From: Verrucomicrobiaceae bacterium
Lineage (GTDB): Bacteria > Verrucomicrobiota > Verrucomicrobiia > Verrucomicrobiales > Verrucomicrobiaceae
DNA: 64,000 nucleotides
Assembly (NCBI GenBank): GCA_016795485.1
Contig: JAEUHM010000043.1
Location: forward strand, 62,001 to 126,000
Direction of reading: 5' to 3'
Below, piece by piece: positions 1 through 8,030 of this stretch. Both the position numbers and the translations under genes were made by a program. The notes beneath the pieces were generated by a model, which was not told the origin of the DNA, searched no databases, and was given only the letters and a program-made list of their open reading frames with translations. Positions within the stretch are counted from its first letter, which is position 1. Each line of letters opens with the position of its first letter.

Positions 1-612
1 AGAGCGACCTACTTTGAACTTGTGATCGCACTCAAAGCATTGCGCCTCCTTGAAATACTGCTGCCGATAGAAGCCTTGGTCCTTTAACCGCTGCATGCCC
101 GTAGCTGGCGCTTCTCGGCTGGGCTGGCTCGATAAGTTTTCGGGAATCTCGATAAAGTCAGGTGCCGTCTTTGCCTCTTCATCCGGGTCACCCTTTCCAG
201 CTGGGGCTTGTGGGTCCGCTGGTTTCCCTGCTTGAATCATCATGCCCAAACCAAACTCCTGCTGCACTTCCTTGCCCGTAGGTGGAGCGCTTGGCGCTTC
301 CTGAACGCCACTCACGGGCCGGTTGAGCGGGGCGGAAGGCGGGGCGGGAGGTGCCAAGGGTTTGCTCGGCGGGTTTGCAGCATCGCGCTTTGGTCGTAGG
401 TGTTCAGGGTTTCCGCCGGATTTGGAAACTTCTGATGCAATCACGCGCCGCTTTTCGATGCGCAGATGCACTCCGCACTCGCGACAGAACGTAGAAACAA
501 CAAGACGCGGCTCATACTGAGCCGCGCCGCACGCCGGGCACACTACTTCGATTTGGTTTTTCGGAGGAGTGGGCCCGTCTTTTTTGCCGAAACCTAGTAG
601 GCCTCTAAACAC
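1..612 (-). CDS. zinc-ribbon protein, probable second bactofilin (3' end cut off)
   Basis: An open frame of 204 codons runs from a GTG at 612 to the window edge without a stop. It lies 6 bp after the stop of the neighbouring bactofilin gene, so the two are probably co-transcribed. Seen: an N-terminal four-cysteine zinc ribbon (CPAC...CREC, about residues 25-48), a long Pro/Ala-rich low-complexity linker (about 70-165), then the start of a second cysteine knuckle (CFEC) close to the edge. Inference: zinc-ribbon proteins with this layout next to a bactofilin in this phylum often end in a polymer-forming bactofilin domain, which would lie outside the window. That domain is not visible here, so the family call rests on context. 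The frame, composition and position are convincing for a real gene. Confidence 0.72.
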   Translation of the reverse strand, partial: MFRGLLGFGKKDGPTPPKNQIEVVCPACGAAQYEPRLVVSTFCRECGVHLRIEKRRVIASEVSKSGGNPEHLRPKRDAANPPSKPLAPPAPPSAPLNRPVSGVQEAPSAPPTGKEVQQEFGLGMMIQAGKPADPQAPAGKGDPDEEAKTAPDFIEIPENLSSQPSREAPATGMQRLKDQGFYRQQYFKEAQCFECDHKFKVGRS

Positions 613-618
613 CTGGGG

Positions 619-1146
619 TTAGGGCTTTGGAGCCGATGACTTGGCTTGCTCAGCGCGCTTACCCACCAGGGATTGACCCATGAAGGTTGCGCCTTCTTCG
701 ATGGCAAGAGTACCAGCAGCAATGTCACCGACCATCACTGCATTGCTCTTCAGCTCACACCGCTCCTGGACCGTCACATTACCTTCGATCTTACCGAAAA
801 TGGTCACCGTGCGAGTCTTCACTTCGCCCTTGATGTGGGCATTCTCACCAACGGTCAGGCTGCCGTCAGACTGAACTTCACCGTCGATCTTTCCATCGAT
901 GATGAGGTCGTGGGAGAACTTGATGGAGCCTTTGATTTCAACATCATTGGCAAGGACGTTTTTGGTGGATGACATCATGGATGAAGGAGAAGAAGAAAAG
1001 CGTTGGGGTTGCGGGGCGGAAGTTGGTGCCACAGGTGCACGTTCCTGGGCCGGTGCCGCAGGCGCCGAAGTAGCGGCGGGGGCGGCGGGCTGAGGGGCGC
1101 GCTCTGGTGCTGGACTGCTTGATTGACCTATGATTTGACGGAGCAT
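619..1146 (-). CDS. bactofilin (polymer-forming cytoskeletal protein)
   Basis: The protein has 175 aa. Residues 1-55 are a disordered Pro/Ala/Ser-rich tail. Residues 65-160 form the bactofilin (DUF583) beta-helix, with the repeated hydrophobic/glycine pattern seen in EIKGSIKF, IIDGKIDGEV, VGENAHIKGEV and IFGKIEGNV. The C-terminus is short and charged. Bactofilins polymerise without nucleotide at the inner face of the membrane and serve in shape, stalk or cell-wall positioning. There is no transmembrane segment. The gene is followed after 6 bp by the zinc-ribbon gene on the same strand, so two cytoskeletal subunits may be made together. A more internal ATG (MMSSTKN) would remove the disordered tail. 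The in-frame upstream ATG is kept because its composition matches known bactofilin tails. Confidence 0.9.
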   Translation of the reverse strand: MLRQIIGQSSSPAPERAPQPAAPAATSAPAAPAQERAPVAPTSAPQPQRFSSSPSSMMSSTKNVLANDVEIKGSIKFSHDLIIDGKIDGEVQSDGSLTVGENAHIKGEVKTRTVTIFGKIEGNVTVQERCELKSNAVMVGDIAAGTLAIEEGATFMGQSLVGKRAEQAKSSAPKP

Positions 1147-1267
1147 TCGGAGATTCTACCGCCATCCCTCGGGGGGTGTCAACGGTAGCCTAATAAAAAT
1201 CCGACTGCGGTGAAACCATGCCGTGTAAGCCGCGAAATACCGAGCAAAATCGAGGTTTCCCAACGTA

Positions 1268-2173
1268 GTGGCTCGAGTGAAGTCACTTCGTTTACTCATT
1301 CTGTTTTTTGGTGTTTTTTCCATCACTTCTTTGGCCCAAGAAGCGGACCAAAAACTCCGCATCATCGTCTTTGGTGCTCATCCTGATGATGCGCAATACA
1401 AAGCAGGGGGCACTGCCGCCAAGTGGATCAAAGCAGGGCACAAAGTAAAGCTCGTCTCGGTGACCAATGGCGATATTGGGCATTGGCAGAGCGCCGGGGG
1501 GCCTCTCGCTCAGCGCCGTCTGGCGGAGGTGAAGAAGGCTGATGCCATCATTGGCGCATCCACTGAAGTTCTTGATATCCACGACGGTGAACTCATGCCC
1601 TCGCTTGAAAATCGCCAGAAAATCATCCGGCTCATTCGGGAGTGGCGGGCTGACATTGTCATTGGCCATCGACCTTGGGACTACCACCCTGATCACCGCT
1701 ACGTGGGTGTACTTCTTCAGGATGCAGCCTTCATGGTCGCGGTGCCCTTCATTTGCCCTGATGTGCCTCCGTTAAAGAAGAATCCACTGTTCCTTTATTC
1801 GAGTGACGGATTTCAGAAGCCGTATCCATTCAAGCCGGACATCGCGGTTTCTGTGGATGATGTCTTTGACCAAAAACTCACAGCGATTCACGAAATGCCT
1901 TCTCAACATTATGAGGGTGGTGCCAATGGGAGCGAGGAGCATGTAAAGTCCGTCCCTCCTGCTTCAGACGAACCTGGTCGCAAGAACTGGCTGAGACAAC
2001 GCTGGGAACGCCGCCAGGGTGGCGAGGCAGATCGCTTTCGTGAAACGTTGATCAAGCGTTACGGACAAGAGAAGGGCACCGCAGTAAAGTTTGCCGAAGC
2101 GTTTGAGATCTGTGAATACGGACGCCAACCGTCCGAGGCTGAGATACGGGTTCTTTTTCCGTTCTTCGACTGA
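1268..2173 (+). CDS. PIG-L family deacetylase, exported
   Basis: The product is a 301-aa LmbE/PIG-L zinc-dependent N-deacetylase. The sequence shows a signal peptide (residues 1-23), the metal-binding AHPDD motif at about 37-41, and a second motif, HPDHR, near residue 141, which supplies the third zinc ligand. Members remove acetyl groups from N-acetylglucosamine-type substrates; the substrate here is unknown. The start is GTG at 1268, with a further GTG three codons downstream. The signal peptide suggests action in the periplasm, a common form in Planctomycetes and Verrucomicrobia. It is divergent from the bactofilin gene across about 120 bp and convergent with the lactonase gene, with only 6 bp between the stops. 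Confidence 0.9.
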   Translation: MARVKSLRLLILFFGVFSITSLAQEADQKLRIIVFGAHPDDAQYKAGGTAAKWIKAGHKVKLVSVTNGDIGHWQSAGGPLAQRRLAEVKKADAIIGASTEVLDIHDGELMPSLENRQKIIRLIREWRADIVIGHRPWDYHPDHRYVGVLLQDAAFMVAVPFICPDVPPLKKNPLFLYSSDGFQKPYPFKPDIAVSVDDVFDQKLTAIHEMPSQHYEGGANGSEEHVKSVPPASDEPGRKNWLRQRWERRQGGEADRFRETLIKRYGQEKGTAVKFAEAFEICEYGRQPSEAEIRVLFPFFD

Positions 2174-2179
2174 TTTTCC

Positions 2180-3325
2180 TCAGTTCACAGGGACAAACCT
2201 CACACACACGCATCCGCCAACTTTATGTTCGCGGCCCGTTGGAGTCAGATCCCCAGTTTCTTCATTTACTTTGAAGAGCACCACATTGTGGCTGTTCTGA
2301 TGGGCTGCAAACAACCACTTGCCAGAGGGATCCATGTTGAAATTGCGAGGAATGTTCCCACCGCTTTTTGTGTTCCCGACCAAACGAAGCTTTCCAGACG
2401 CTTCATCGAACGCAAAGCGAGCAATGGTGTCATGCTGACGAAGCGAGCAGTAGACGAACTTGCCATTCGGATGCACACGAATCTCCGCCGTAGAATATTT
2501 GTCGCTGAACTCATCACCCGCCGGTAGACAGCTCACCGTCTCGATAGGATCCAGCTTTCCGTTTTCTGAGTCGTATCGAAAACTGGTTACGTTCAGAAGC
2601 ATCTCTCCGTTAGTGAACGCAAACTTCCCATTGGGATGGAAAGCAAAATGACGCGGCCCAGAACCAGGAGGCACGCCGACCGAGCCGTGGGACGTGGTTT
2701 TGCCGCCGACCCCTGTCTTGTAGATCATGACTTTGTCCAACCCGAGGTCCGCGATAAAGGCAAAGCACCCATCTGGACTAAAATTGGCACTGTGGGCATG
2801 AGGGCTTTTCTGTCGGCGCTCGTTAACGCTGCCGCCTTCATGCTGGTGAAAGCTCACAGCCTCGGACAATGAACCATCTGCCTTTACCTCATAAGAAGCC
2901 GCGCTCCCGCCGCCATAATTGGCCACCATGGCAAGCTTGGCATCTGGAGCGAGATTAATGTGACATGGCCCAGCCCCAACTGAGCTGACTTCATTGATCT
3001 TGCTCAACCTACCACTGCTTTTATCGATGCCCCATGCAGTCACCCCTCCGCCTGTTTGGCCGGGCACGCTCACTTCACCGACGGAATACAAGTGCTTACC
3101 ATCTGGATGCACTGCCAAGAAGCTCGGGCTGCCGGTTTCGCCTGCTAGTTCCGGTGCCGACCACTCGCCGTTATCGGAGTTGAAGCGTGAAACATAGATC
3201 CCCTTGCTGCCTGTTTTGTCTCCTGTGTAGCAACCGTAGTAGACAAAAAAATCGGCGGCAGATGCTGTCATGGTCGTTGCGAGTGCAGCCAGTGTAATGG
3301 TCAATTTCATCATTGGGTGGTTCAT
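2180..3325 (-). CDS. lactonase-family beta-propeller protein, exported
   Basis: The product is about 381 aa and resembles the YbhE / 6-phosphogluconolactonase (Lactonase, PF10282) seven-bladed propeller. It has a signal peptide (hydrophobic stretch followed by ASAA), then FFVYYGCYTG and repeats such as LAVHPDGKHLY, INLAPDAKLA, HSANFSPDGCFAF, FAFHPNGKFAF and IRVHPNGKFVY. The ATG at 3325 lies one base after the stop of the upstream dsbD-like gene, which points to translational coupling; an internal ATG pair at 3313/3310 is also possible. Because it is exported, it is less likely to be the cytoplasmic pentose-phosphate enzyme. A periplasmic lactonase or a carbohydrate-binding role is equally possible. 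Confidence 0.85.
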   Translation of the reverse strand: MNHPMMKLTITLAALATTMTASAADFFVYYGCYTGDKTGSKGIYVSRFNSDNGEWSAPELAGETGSPSFLAVHPDGKHLYSVGEVSVPGQTGGGVTAWGIDKSSGRLSKINEVSSVGAGPCHINLAPDAKLAMVANYGGGSAASYEVKADGSLSEAVSFHQHEGGSVNERRQKSPHAHSANFSPDGCFAFIADLGLDKVMIYKTGVGGKTTSHGSVGVPPGSGPRHFAFHPNGKFAFTNGEMLLNVTSFRYDSENGKLDPIETVSCLPAGDEFSDKYSTAEIRVHPNGKFVYCSLRQHDTIARFAFDEASGKLRLVGNTKSGGNIPRNFNMDPSGKWLFAAHQNSHNVVLFKVNEETGDLTPTGREHKVGGCVCVRFVPVN

Positions 3326-3326
3326 G

Positions 3327-5402
3327 CTAGAGCTTGGAGAGTGCATCCAGGATCTCGGAGGCAAAAAGGTTGTCTGTATTCACAATAATCGGCCCATCCG
3401 GTCCGTACAGAATATTCACGGGAACGGCTTCCTGATTGAAGGACTTCAGCACAGCTTTGATCTCTGGGTTCTCATCGGTCCAGTCAGCCTTTACGAGTTT
3501 CACATCGTGCTTTTTGAAGGCTGCTATGACCTGAGGATCGCTGTAAACGTGCTTGTTCACTTGGCAGGTCGCACACCAGCGTGCGGTGAAATCCACATAG
3601 ACGAGCTCACCTTGATCGGCGAGATCCGCCATCAGGGCAGGGGACCAAGCCGCCCACTCCAGCTTACTTGCGGTTTTTTTCTGAGGCCATCCAATCATCA
3701 GCGCCCCTGCAATGGCCGCGATTGCCGTGATTCCGCCGATTGTGCGCGCCTGCTTGCTCTTGTAGGGCAGACACCAGCGCCCATAAACCCAACATCCAAA
3801 CGCAACCATCACCGCACCGAAGGTCATGAGCAGGTGTTTTTGTTCATCCACCAACCCGGCAAGAGTCCACAGCAGCCATCCAGAGGTGGCAATGAGCAAA
3901 AAGGACATTCCCTGTTTAAAGCTTTCCATCCACGAACCTGGACGTGGCAGATATTTGACCAACTGCGGAAACGCCGACATCACAAGGTAGGGCGCACTTA
4001 GTCCCAAACCGATCACGCTGAAGACCAGTAGTGCCTGAACGGTGGACAGGGAGATGGCCCAAGCTAAGGCCGGCCCGAGAAAGGGTGCGGAACAAGGCGT
4101 GGCCACAACAGTTGCGAGCAGCCCGTCAAAGAATGATCTTCCCAGCCCGGACTTGTGCTGAACAGCGTTGGCCAGACCGACGGCACTCGCGCCAATCTCA
4201 AAGACACCGGCCATATTGAGGCCGAAGATCACAAAAAAGTAGCAGAGCCCGAGAACAAACGCCGCATTCTGCAACTGGCCGCCCCAACTGAGCCCAAGTA
4301 GCTTCACCAGCAGTGCTAACACCCAAAAACAAACCAAAACGCCCAGCGTGTAAGCTAGGCCGTGAAGAATGACTGCCTTTTTGTTCTCCCCAGCTTGCTG
4401 GACAAAACCCAGAATCTTTATCCCGATCACCGGAAAGACACAGGGCATGATGTTCAAGATCAATCCACCAAGAAACGCGAACAGCAGGAGCGATAGCGTG
4501 CCCTGTCCTGTGGTCGTGGGGGATACGTTCGCGGCAGGTGTAGCACTCGTTGGTTCTGCGGCAGCCGAGCCTACAGATCCGCCAAACTTTAGTTTCAGGT
4601 CGAAAGCCTTGACCTCGGGTTTGTTTTTGAGCCAACCTGACTCTGCGGTGATCACACCATCCAACCCTTCACCAAGCTTTGAATCCTCGACCGTTCCTAG
4701 TTCCAAGCGAAAAACCCCGCCCGACTTAACAGCAGTTTGCGCTTTTTGGGTGTCGATCTCCAAGGTCCGGGAGAAGAAGTAGATTTTGCCTGGCTCTGGA
4801 TTAGCACCCTCTCCAGGGGTTAGCTGGAGCACCGCTTTGCCGTTTTCTTGACTGGCGGCCACGGTCCAGTTGCTAAGTCCTACCGGAAGATTGGCTCTTG
4901 CCTGCTTGAACAAATCTTGGGTGCTTTCCTGTATGATTTCGGCTTCAACAACTGGAAGCCTCAGTGAGGCTTCTGCCTTCACAGGTTGGCAGTTATCTTT
5001 GCAAACCAAGGCGTTAACGATGACTGCTAAATCTACAGAGCTACCTACAGGCAACGTGGATGGAGTTTCCACCTTCACGAGGACCACGGCTTCTTTTTCG
5101 AACCCGTAGTTGATGGAATCAAAAAACTCCATGGCGTGAGGCGTTGGCCACTGTGGCTCCGAAGCCTTAAAGCCATCGGGAAGCTTCCAGTTCAATGCGG
5201 TCGGCTTTCCTGGTCCACCGGGGTTGACCCAGTAGGAGTGGCTGCCCTCTTCGTGCGTTAGTTTGATGCCGAGAGTCAATGACTTCCCCGGAACAATGCC
5301 TGTCAACTCAGCCAAAAGCTCAGCGGTGAGGGGTTTAGACGACTGAGCGAGCACAAACGAGCTACCCAGCGCCAACGTGAATAGGAGGGCGCGAAAATAC
5401 AT
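3327..5402 (-). CDS. DsbD-like thiol:disulfide interchange protein
   Basis: The protein has 691 aa. Order: signal peptide (1-20); periplasmic DsbD-alpha-like domain (about 25-160, with the pair CKDNC); a linker; eight or so membrane helices (about 300-560) containing the DsbD/CcdA signature NIMPCVFPVIG and a second conserved cysteine in VATPCSAPFLGP; and a C-terminal thioredoxin-like domain with WCATC (cysteines at about 610 and 613). The family carries electrons from cytoplasmic thioredoxin across the inner membrane to periplasmic proteins such as cytochrome c maturation factors. The length is somewhat above E. coli DsbD (~565 aa), mainly because of the larger N-terminal part. The window contains a thioredoxin gene and a c-type cytochrome that could be partners, but neither is adjacent. 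Confidence 0.92.
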   Translation of the reverse strand: MYFRALLFTLALGSSFVLAQSSKPLTAELLAELTGIVPGKSLTLGIKLTHEEGSHSYWVNPGGPGKPTALNWKLPDGFKASEPQWPTPHAMEFFDSINYGFEKEAVVLVKVETPSTLPVGSSVDLAVIVNALVCKDNCQPVKAEASLRLPVVEAEIIQESTQDLFKQARANLPVGLSNWTVAASQENGKAVLQLTPGEGANPEPGKIYFFSRTLEIDTQKAQTAVKSGGVFRLELGTVEDSKLGEGLDGVITAESGWLKNKPEVKAFDLKLKFGGSVGSAAAEPTSATPAANVSPTTTGQGTLSLLLFAFLGGLILNIMPCVFPVIGIKILGFVQQAGENKKAVILHGLAYTLGVLVCFWVLALLVKLLGLSWGGQLQNAAFVLGLCYFFVIFGLNMAGVFEIGASAVGLANAVQHKSGLGRSFFDGLLATVVATPCSAPFLGPALAWAISLSTVQALLVFSVIGLGLSAPYLVMSAFPQLVKYLPRPGSWMESFKQGMSFLLIATSGWLLWTLAGLVDEQKHLLMTFGAVMVAFGCWVYGRWCLPYKSKQARTIGGITAIAAIAGALMIGWPQKKTASKLEWAAWSPALMADLADQGELVYVDFTARWCATCQVNKHVYSDPQVIAAFKKHDVKLVKADWTDENPEIKAVLKSFNQEAVPVNILYGPDGPIIVNTDNLFASEILDALSKL

Positions 5403-5426
5403 GATGGGGATTCTAAGAGCGCCCGG

Positions 5427-5654
5427 TCAGGCGTTTTGTTCCAACGCGGGCTTGCTGTGGGTGCCATCGCAGTAGGGCGGATTGCCCGAGCGTTTGCAGT
5501 CGCACAGCCAGACTTTCTTGTCTTCGGCCAGATTGAACTTCAGCGGGCCTTTGCCGGTGCCTTTGTGCGATCCATCACACATGGGCTGGTTTCCGCTAAG
5601 TCCGCAAGAGCACCACCAATGGTCGCCAGCTTTGAGTTCGAGGGGTATAGGCAT
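5427..5654 (-). CDS. CDGSH iron-sulfur domain protein
   Basis: This is a small protein (75 aa from the ATG at 5654) with two CDGSH-type motifs in tandem: CSCGLS...MCDGSH at about residues 16-31 and CDCKRS...YCDGTH at about 52-67. Each supplies three Cys and one His to a 2Fe-2S cluster, as in the mitoNEET / type-3 CISD family. Tandem-motif bacterial forms are soluble and thought to act in redox or iron-sulfur handling. An upstream ATG at 5717 would add 21 hydrophobic residues that do not resemble family members, so the shorter form is preferred. It is divergent from the GbsR regulator gene, and the palindrome at 5730-5752 lies between them, so the regulator might control it too. Confidence 0.88.
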   Translation of the reverse strand: MPIPLELKAGDHWWCSCGLSGNQPMCDGSHKGTGKGPLKFNLAEDKKVWLCDCKRSGNPPYCDGTHSKPALEQNA

Positions 5655-5729
5655 AGGAAAGAAGTGGTAGCTTAGACCACGCAGAACGAAACGCGGCAAA
5701 GAAAATACCAGTTGCATGGACCTGTTTTG

Positions 5730-5752
5730 TCGGTTATTTCTGTCTTAACCGA
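5730..5752. promoter_or_regulatory. palindrome TCGGTTA-N9-TAACCGA, probable operator of the GbsR-like regulator
   Basis: A perfect 7-bp inverted repeat with a 9-bp spacer lies 12 bp before the regulator ATG, in the gap to the divergent CDGSH gene. Arms 16 bp centre to centre fit a dimeric winged-helix protein. The half-site and a nearby ACGACCGAT motif recur just before the next gene (6339-6353). The operator role is inferred. Confidence 0.55.
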
Positions 5753-5764
5753 AATAAACGACCG

Positions 5765-6304
5765 ATGCCCAACTTAAGCCCTGTTGCACGCAAATATATC
5801 CTCCACTGGGGAGAGTTGGGCACTCGCTGGGGCATTAACCGCACCATGGCTCAAATCCATGCGCTCCTTTACCTGAGCGACAAGCCCCTCAATGCCGAGG
5901 ACATCTGCGAAACTCTGGATCTAGCACGGTCAAACGTCAGCACCTCGCTCAAAGAGCTTCAGAACTGGGGAATTGTTCGTGTGGTTCACATTCTCGGTGA
6001 CCGCCGCGACCACTTTGAGTCGATGAAGGATGTGTTTGAGATGTTCCGCGTCATTATGACCGAGCGGAAGCGGCGGGAGATCGACCCCACATTGAAGCTG
6101 TTGAGGGAAGCCGTGGAACAGGCCGGAACTTCTGAGAGTGCAGCAGATGCGGTCACCAGACAGCGTCTCCAGGGCATGTTGGACTTCTTTGAACTAGCCA
6201 ATCAATGGGCTGAGGGCGCACAGAAGGTACCCACGGGTGCTTTGGTGAAGGCAGCTCGTATGGGAGAGAAGCTTTTCAAGCTTTTAGGCCTGTCGGGCAG
6301 CTAA
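5765..6304 (+). CDS. GbsR/MarR family transcriptional regulator
   Basis: The protein has 179 aa. The N-terminal half is a winged helix-turn-helix (recognition region about residues 45-75, with AEDICETLDLARSNVSTSLK followed by a wing containing GDRRDHF), typical of the GbsR branch of MarR regulators. The C-terminal half is helical and likely mediates dimerisation or ligand sensing. It is the first gene of a run (5765-9189) of membrane-protein genes on the same strand. A 23-bp palindrome directly upstream suggests autoregulation, and a related half-site before the next gene suggests it controls the rest of the run. The inducer is unknown; proteins of this branch are often linked to osmolytes or lipophilic compounds. 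Confidence 0.88.
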   Translation: MPNLSPVARKYILHWGELGTRWGINRTMAQIHALLYLSDKPLNAEDICETLDLARSNVSTSLKELQNWGIVRVVHILGDRRDHFESMKDVFEMFRVIMTERKRREIDPTLKLLREAVEQAGTSESAADAVTRQRLQGMLDFFELANQWAEGAQKVPTGALVKAARMGEKLFKLLGLSGS

Positions 6305-6338
6305 AACCGCTCTTTTTTAATCAAGCATTTCTCTTTTT

Positions 6339-6353
6339 ACCGAAACGACCGAT
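6339..6353 (+). promoter_or_regulatory. half-site ACCGAAA plus ACGACCGAT repeated from the regulator leader
   Basis: The bases just before the ATG at 6354 repeat the two blocks found before the regulator gene: ACCGAAA, then ACGACCGAT ending next to the start codon. In the regulator leader the blocks are separated by three extra bases. This shared leader suggests common transcriptional or translational control. No second full palindrome is seen here. Confidence 0.4.
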
Positions 6354-7187
6354 ATGAACGCAAAAAACCTCCTTCCCATCGGGCTCTCGGTCTCGGGTTT
6401 TGTCCTTCCGCAGTTCATGACCATGCCGAACTGGGCAGTGATGTGGCTCTATACAGCCGCCATGTTCTTCGCCCTCAAGTCATTCATCATGATCAAGGCT
6501 GGGAAAGGGGATTGGCGCTTCGTGCTGCTCTGGCCTGGCATGGACGTGCGGGCTTTTGAGCGTCGACATCACCATCAAGCCGACCAACTGCCAACCCAGT
6601 ATGCCCTCCGTGGCGTGGGGAATCTCATAGCTGCGTCTTTGATCTTAGTCGCTGCTGCTCTGTCGCCAAGTGCTGGGCCTTTCGCCACTACATGGCTATG
6701 CATCGTTGCGTTGATTCTCTCTTTGCATTGCGGAGTGTTCACCTTGCTGGCTGCATTCTGGCGGAAAGCTGGACGTGACGTGCGCCCGATCATGCACGCT
6801 CCACTCCTTGCCAGATCGGTGACTGAGTTTTGGGGGGAGCGATGGAATCTCGCTTTCAGTGATGGAGCGCTCCAACTGATTGTTCGCCCCCTCCATCGGC
6901 AACTAGGCAGACGTGGCGTGGTGGCTCTGGTATACGTGATCTCGGGGTTAGCGCACGAGCTTGCGATCTCGGTGCCTGCGGGAGCAGGCTATGGCCGACC
7001 ATTGGCTTACTTCCTGATCCAGGGGCTCGTTGTCTCGCTTGAGCAGGGCCGCCCGATTACAGCGCCCTGGTTCTGGCGACTTAGAGCATGGATCGCACTC
7101 ATCCTTCCGCTCCCGCTTCTGGTTCATGAGCCCTTTGTCATGGGTGTCATGCATCCCTTCTTCCAAGCCATCCGACTTTTGCCATGA
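6354..7187 (+). CDS. wax-synthase-like membrane-bound acyltransferase (MBOAT type)
   Basis: The protein has 277 aa and about seven or eight membrane helices. The segment SVTEFWGERWNLAF (about 156-169) and the later ISGLAHELAIS with a histidine in a membrane-embedded position (about 196-206) match the wax synthase domain (PF13813) of MBOAT-like acyltransferases, where Trp and His residues of this pattern are conserved. Such enzymes transfer an acyl group from acyl-CoA to an alcohol. The substrate here is unknown. The stop overlaps the next start by 4 bp (ATGA), so the genes are translationally coupled. It is the first structural gene after the GbsR-type regulator. Confidence 0.78.
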   Translation: MNAKNLLPIGLSVSGFVLPQFMTMPNWAVMWLYTAAMFFALKSFIMIKAGKGDWRFVLLWPGMDVRAFERRHHHQADQLPTQYALRGVGNLIAASLILVAAALSPSAGPFATTWLCIVALILSLHCGVFTLLAAFWRKAGRDVRPIMHAPLLARSVTEFWGERWNLAFSDGALQLIVRPLHRQLGRRGVVALVYVISGLAHELAISVPAGAGYGRPLAYFLIQGLVVSLEQGRPITAPWFWRLRAWIALILPLPLLVHEPFVMGVMHPFFQAIRLLP

Positions 7188-7591
7188 ACCTAAAACATGA
7201 CCTTCTTTTGCTCGCAGGCTGGGGCCACTTTGGCATCCTGCTGGCCAGTATCCAAGTCCCGCGCATTTTCGACTGGCGCGGAAGTCTTGCTAGTTTGCAT
7301 CCGTTTGTTCGGCAGCTCTTTTGGGTCTATGGAGTCTTTATTGTGATGACAATCGCTGGCCTGGGCACAATGACGCTGCTCAATCTGGACGCCTTTGTCG
7401 ATGGGCTGCCGCTCGCAAGATCACTTGCGGCGTTCATCGCCATCTTCTGGGGACTGCGACTCGCCGTTCAGTGCTTTGTGTTCGATGCGCGCCCCTTCCT
7501 TACCAATGCTTGGCGCAAAGTGGGCTACCACACTCTGACAGCGGCCTTCATTTACTTCACTGTTGTCTTCACCTGGGCCGCTGTCGGCTGA
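7184..7591 (+). CDS. four-helix membrane protein, unknown function
   Basis: The product is 135 aa with four predicted membrane helices (about 8-25, 45-70, 78-100, 112-135). No catalytic motif is seen. It overlaps the acyltransferase gene by 4 bp. It resembles the next gene product: both have a central FWGLR/FWALR-type helix start and end in a short VG/LG tail after an aromatic final helix. I do not recognise a named family. Its place in the operon suggests a partner or subunit of the acyltransferase. Confidence 0.75.
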   Translation: MNLKHDLLLLAGWGHFGILLASIQVPRIFDWRGSLASLHPFVRQLFWVYGVFIVMTIAGLGTMTLLNLDAFVDGLPLARSLAAFIAIFWGLRLAVQCFVFDARPFLTNAWRKVGYHTLTAAFIYFTVVFTWAAVG

Positions 7592-7604
7592 TTCCATTTT
7601 CCTT

Positions 7605-8030
7605 ATGAAAACCATGCTCCTCCAACACCTCGAAACGCTGCTTCAAATCGTAGCCTGCGGCCAACTCTTCATCGCAACGCTCAATCTTTTCCTGGAGCGC
7701 ATCCTCGGATGGAAGCCAGCACTGGATGCGATGCCGCTTCTGGTGCGGGAAGTATTCAAGATTCACTCTTGGTTCATCACCCTGACTTGTGGGATCTTTG
7801 GCGTGCTGACTTTTCGCTTTGCGGGAGCCATAGCACGCCACGAGCACCCGATGTTGGCTTGGTTCGCCGCAGCGGTGGGCTTCTTTTGGGCCTTACGTTG
7901 TGTGATGCAGTGGACTCACTACAGTCAGAGCCACTGGAAGGGCATTCTGCGGGAGACGATCATTCATTGGACGCTGTTTATCGGCTACGGTCTTTGGGCC
8001 AGCGTCTACTTTTTTGCCGCGTTGGGGTAA
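7605..8030 (+). CDS. four-helix membrane protein, probable paralogue of the preceding gene
   Basis: The product is 141 aa (ATG at 7605, 13 bp after the previous stop). It has four hydrophobic segments placed as in the preceding protein and shares the pattern FFWALRCVMQ (against FWGLRLAVQC) and the ending FFAALG (against TWAAVG). This looks like a tandem duplication followed by strong divergence. It has no known domain. An upstream TTG in frame would add 14 residues overlapping the previous gene and is less likely. The stop TAA shares its last base with the ATG of the next gene. Confidence 0.75.
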   Translation: MKTMLLQHLETLLQIVACGQLFIATLNLFLERILGWKPALDAMPLLVREVFKIHSWFITLTCGIFGVLTFRFAGAIARHEHPMLAWFAAAVGFFWALRCVMQWTHYSQSHWKGILRETIIHWTLFIGYGLWASVYFFAALG

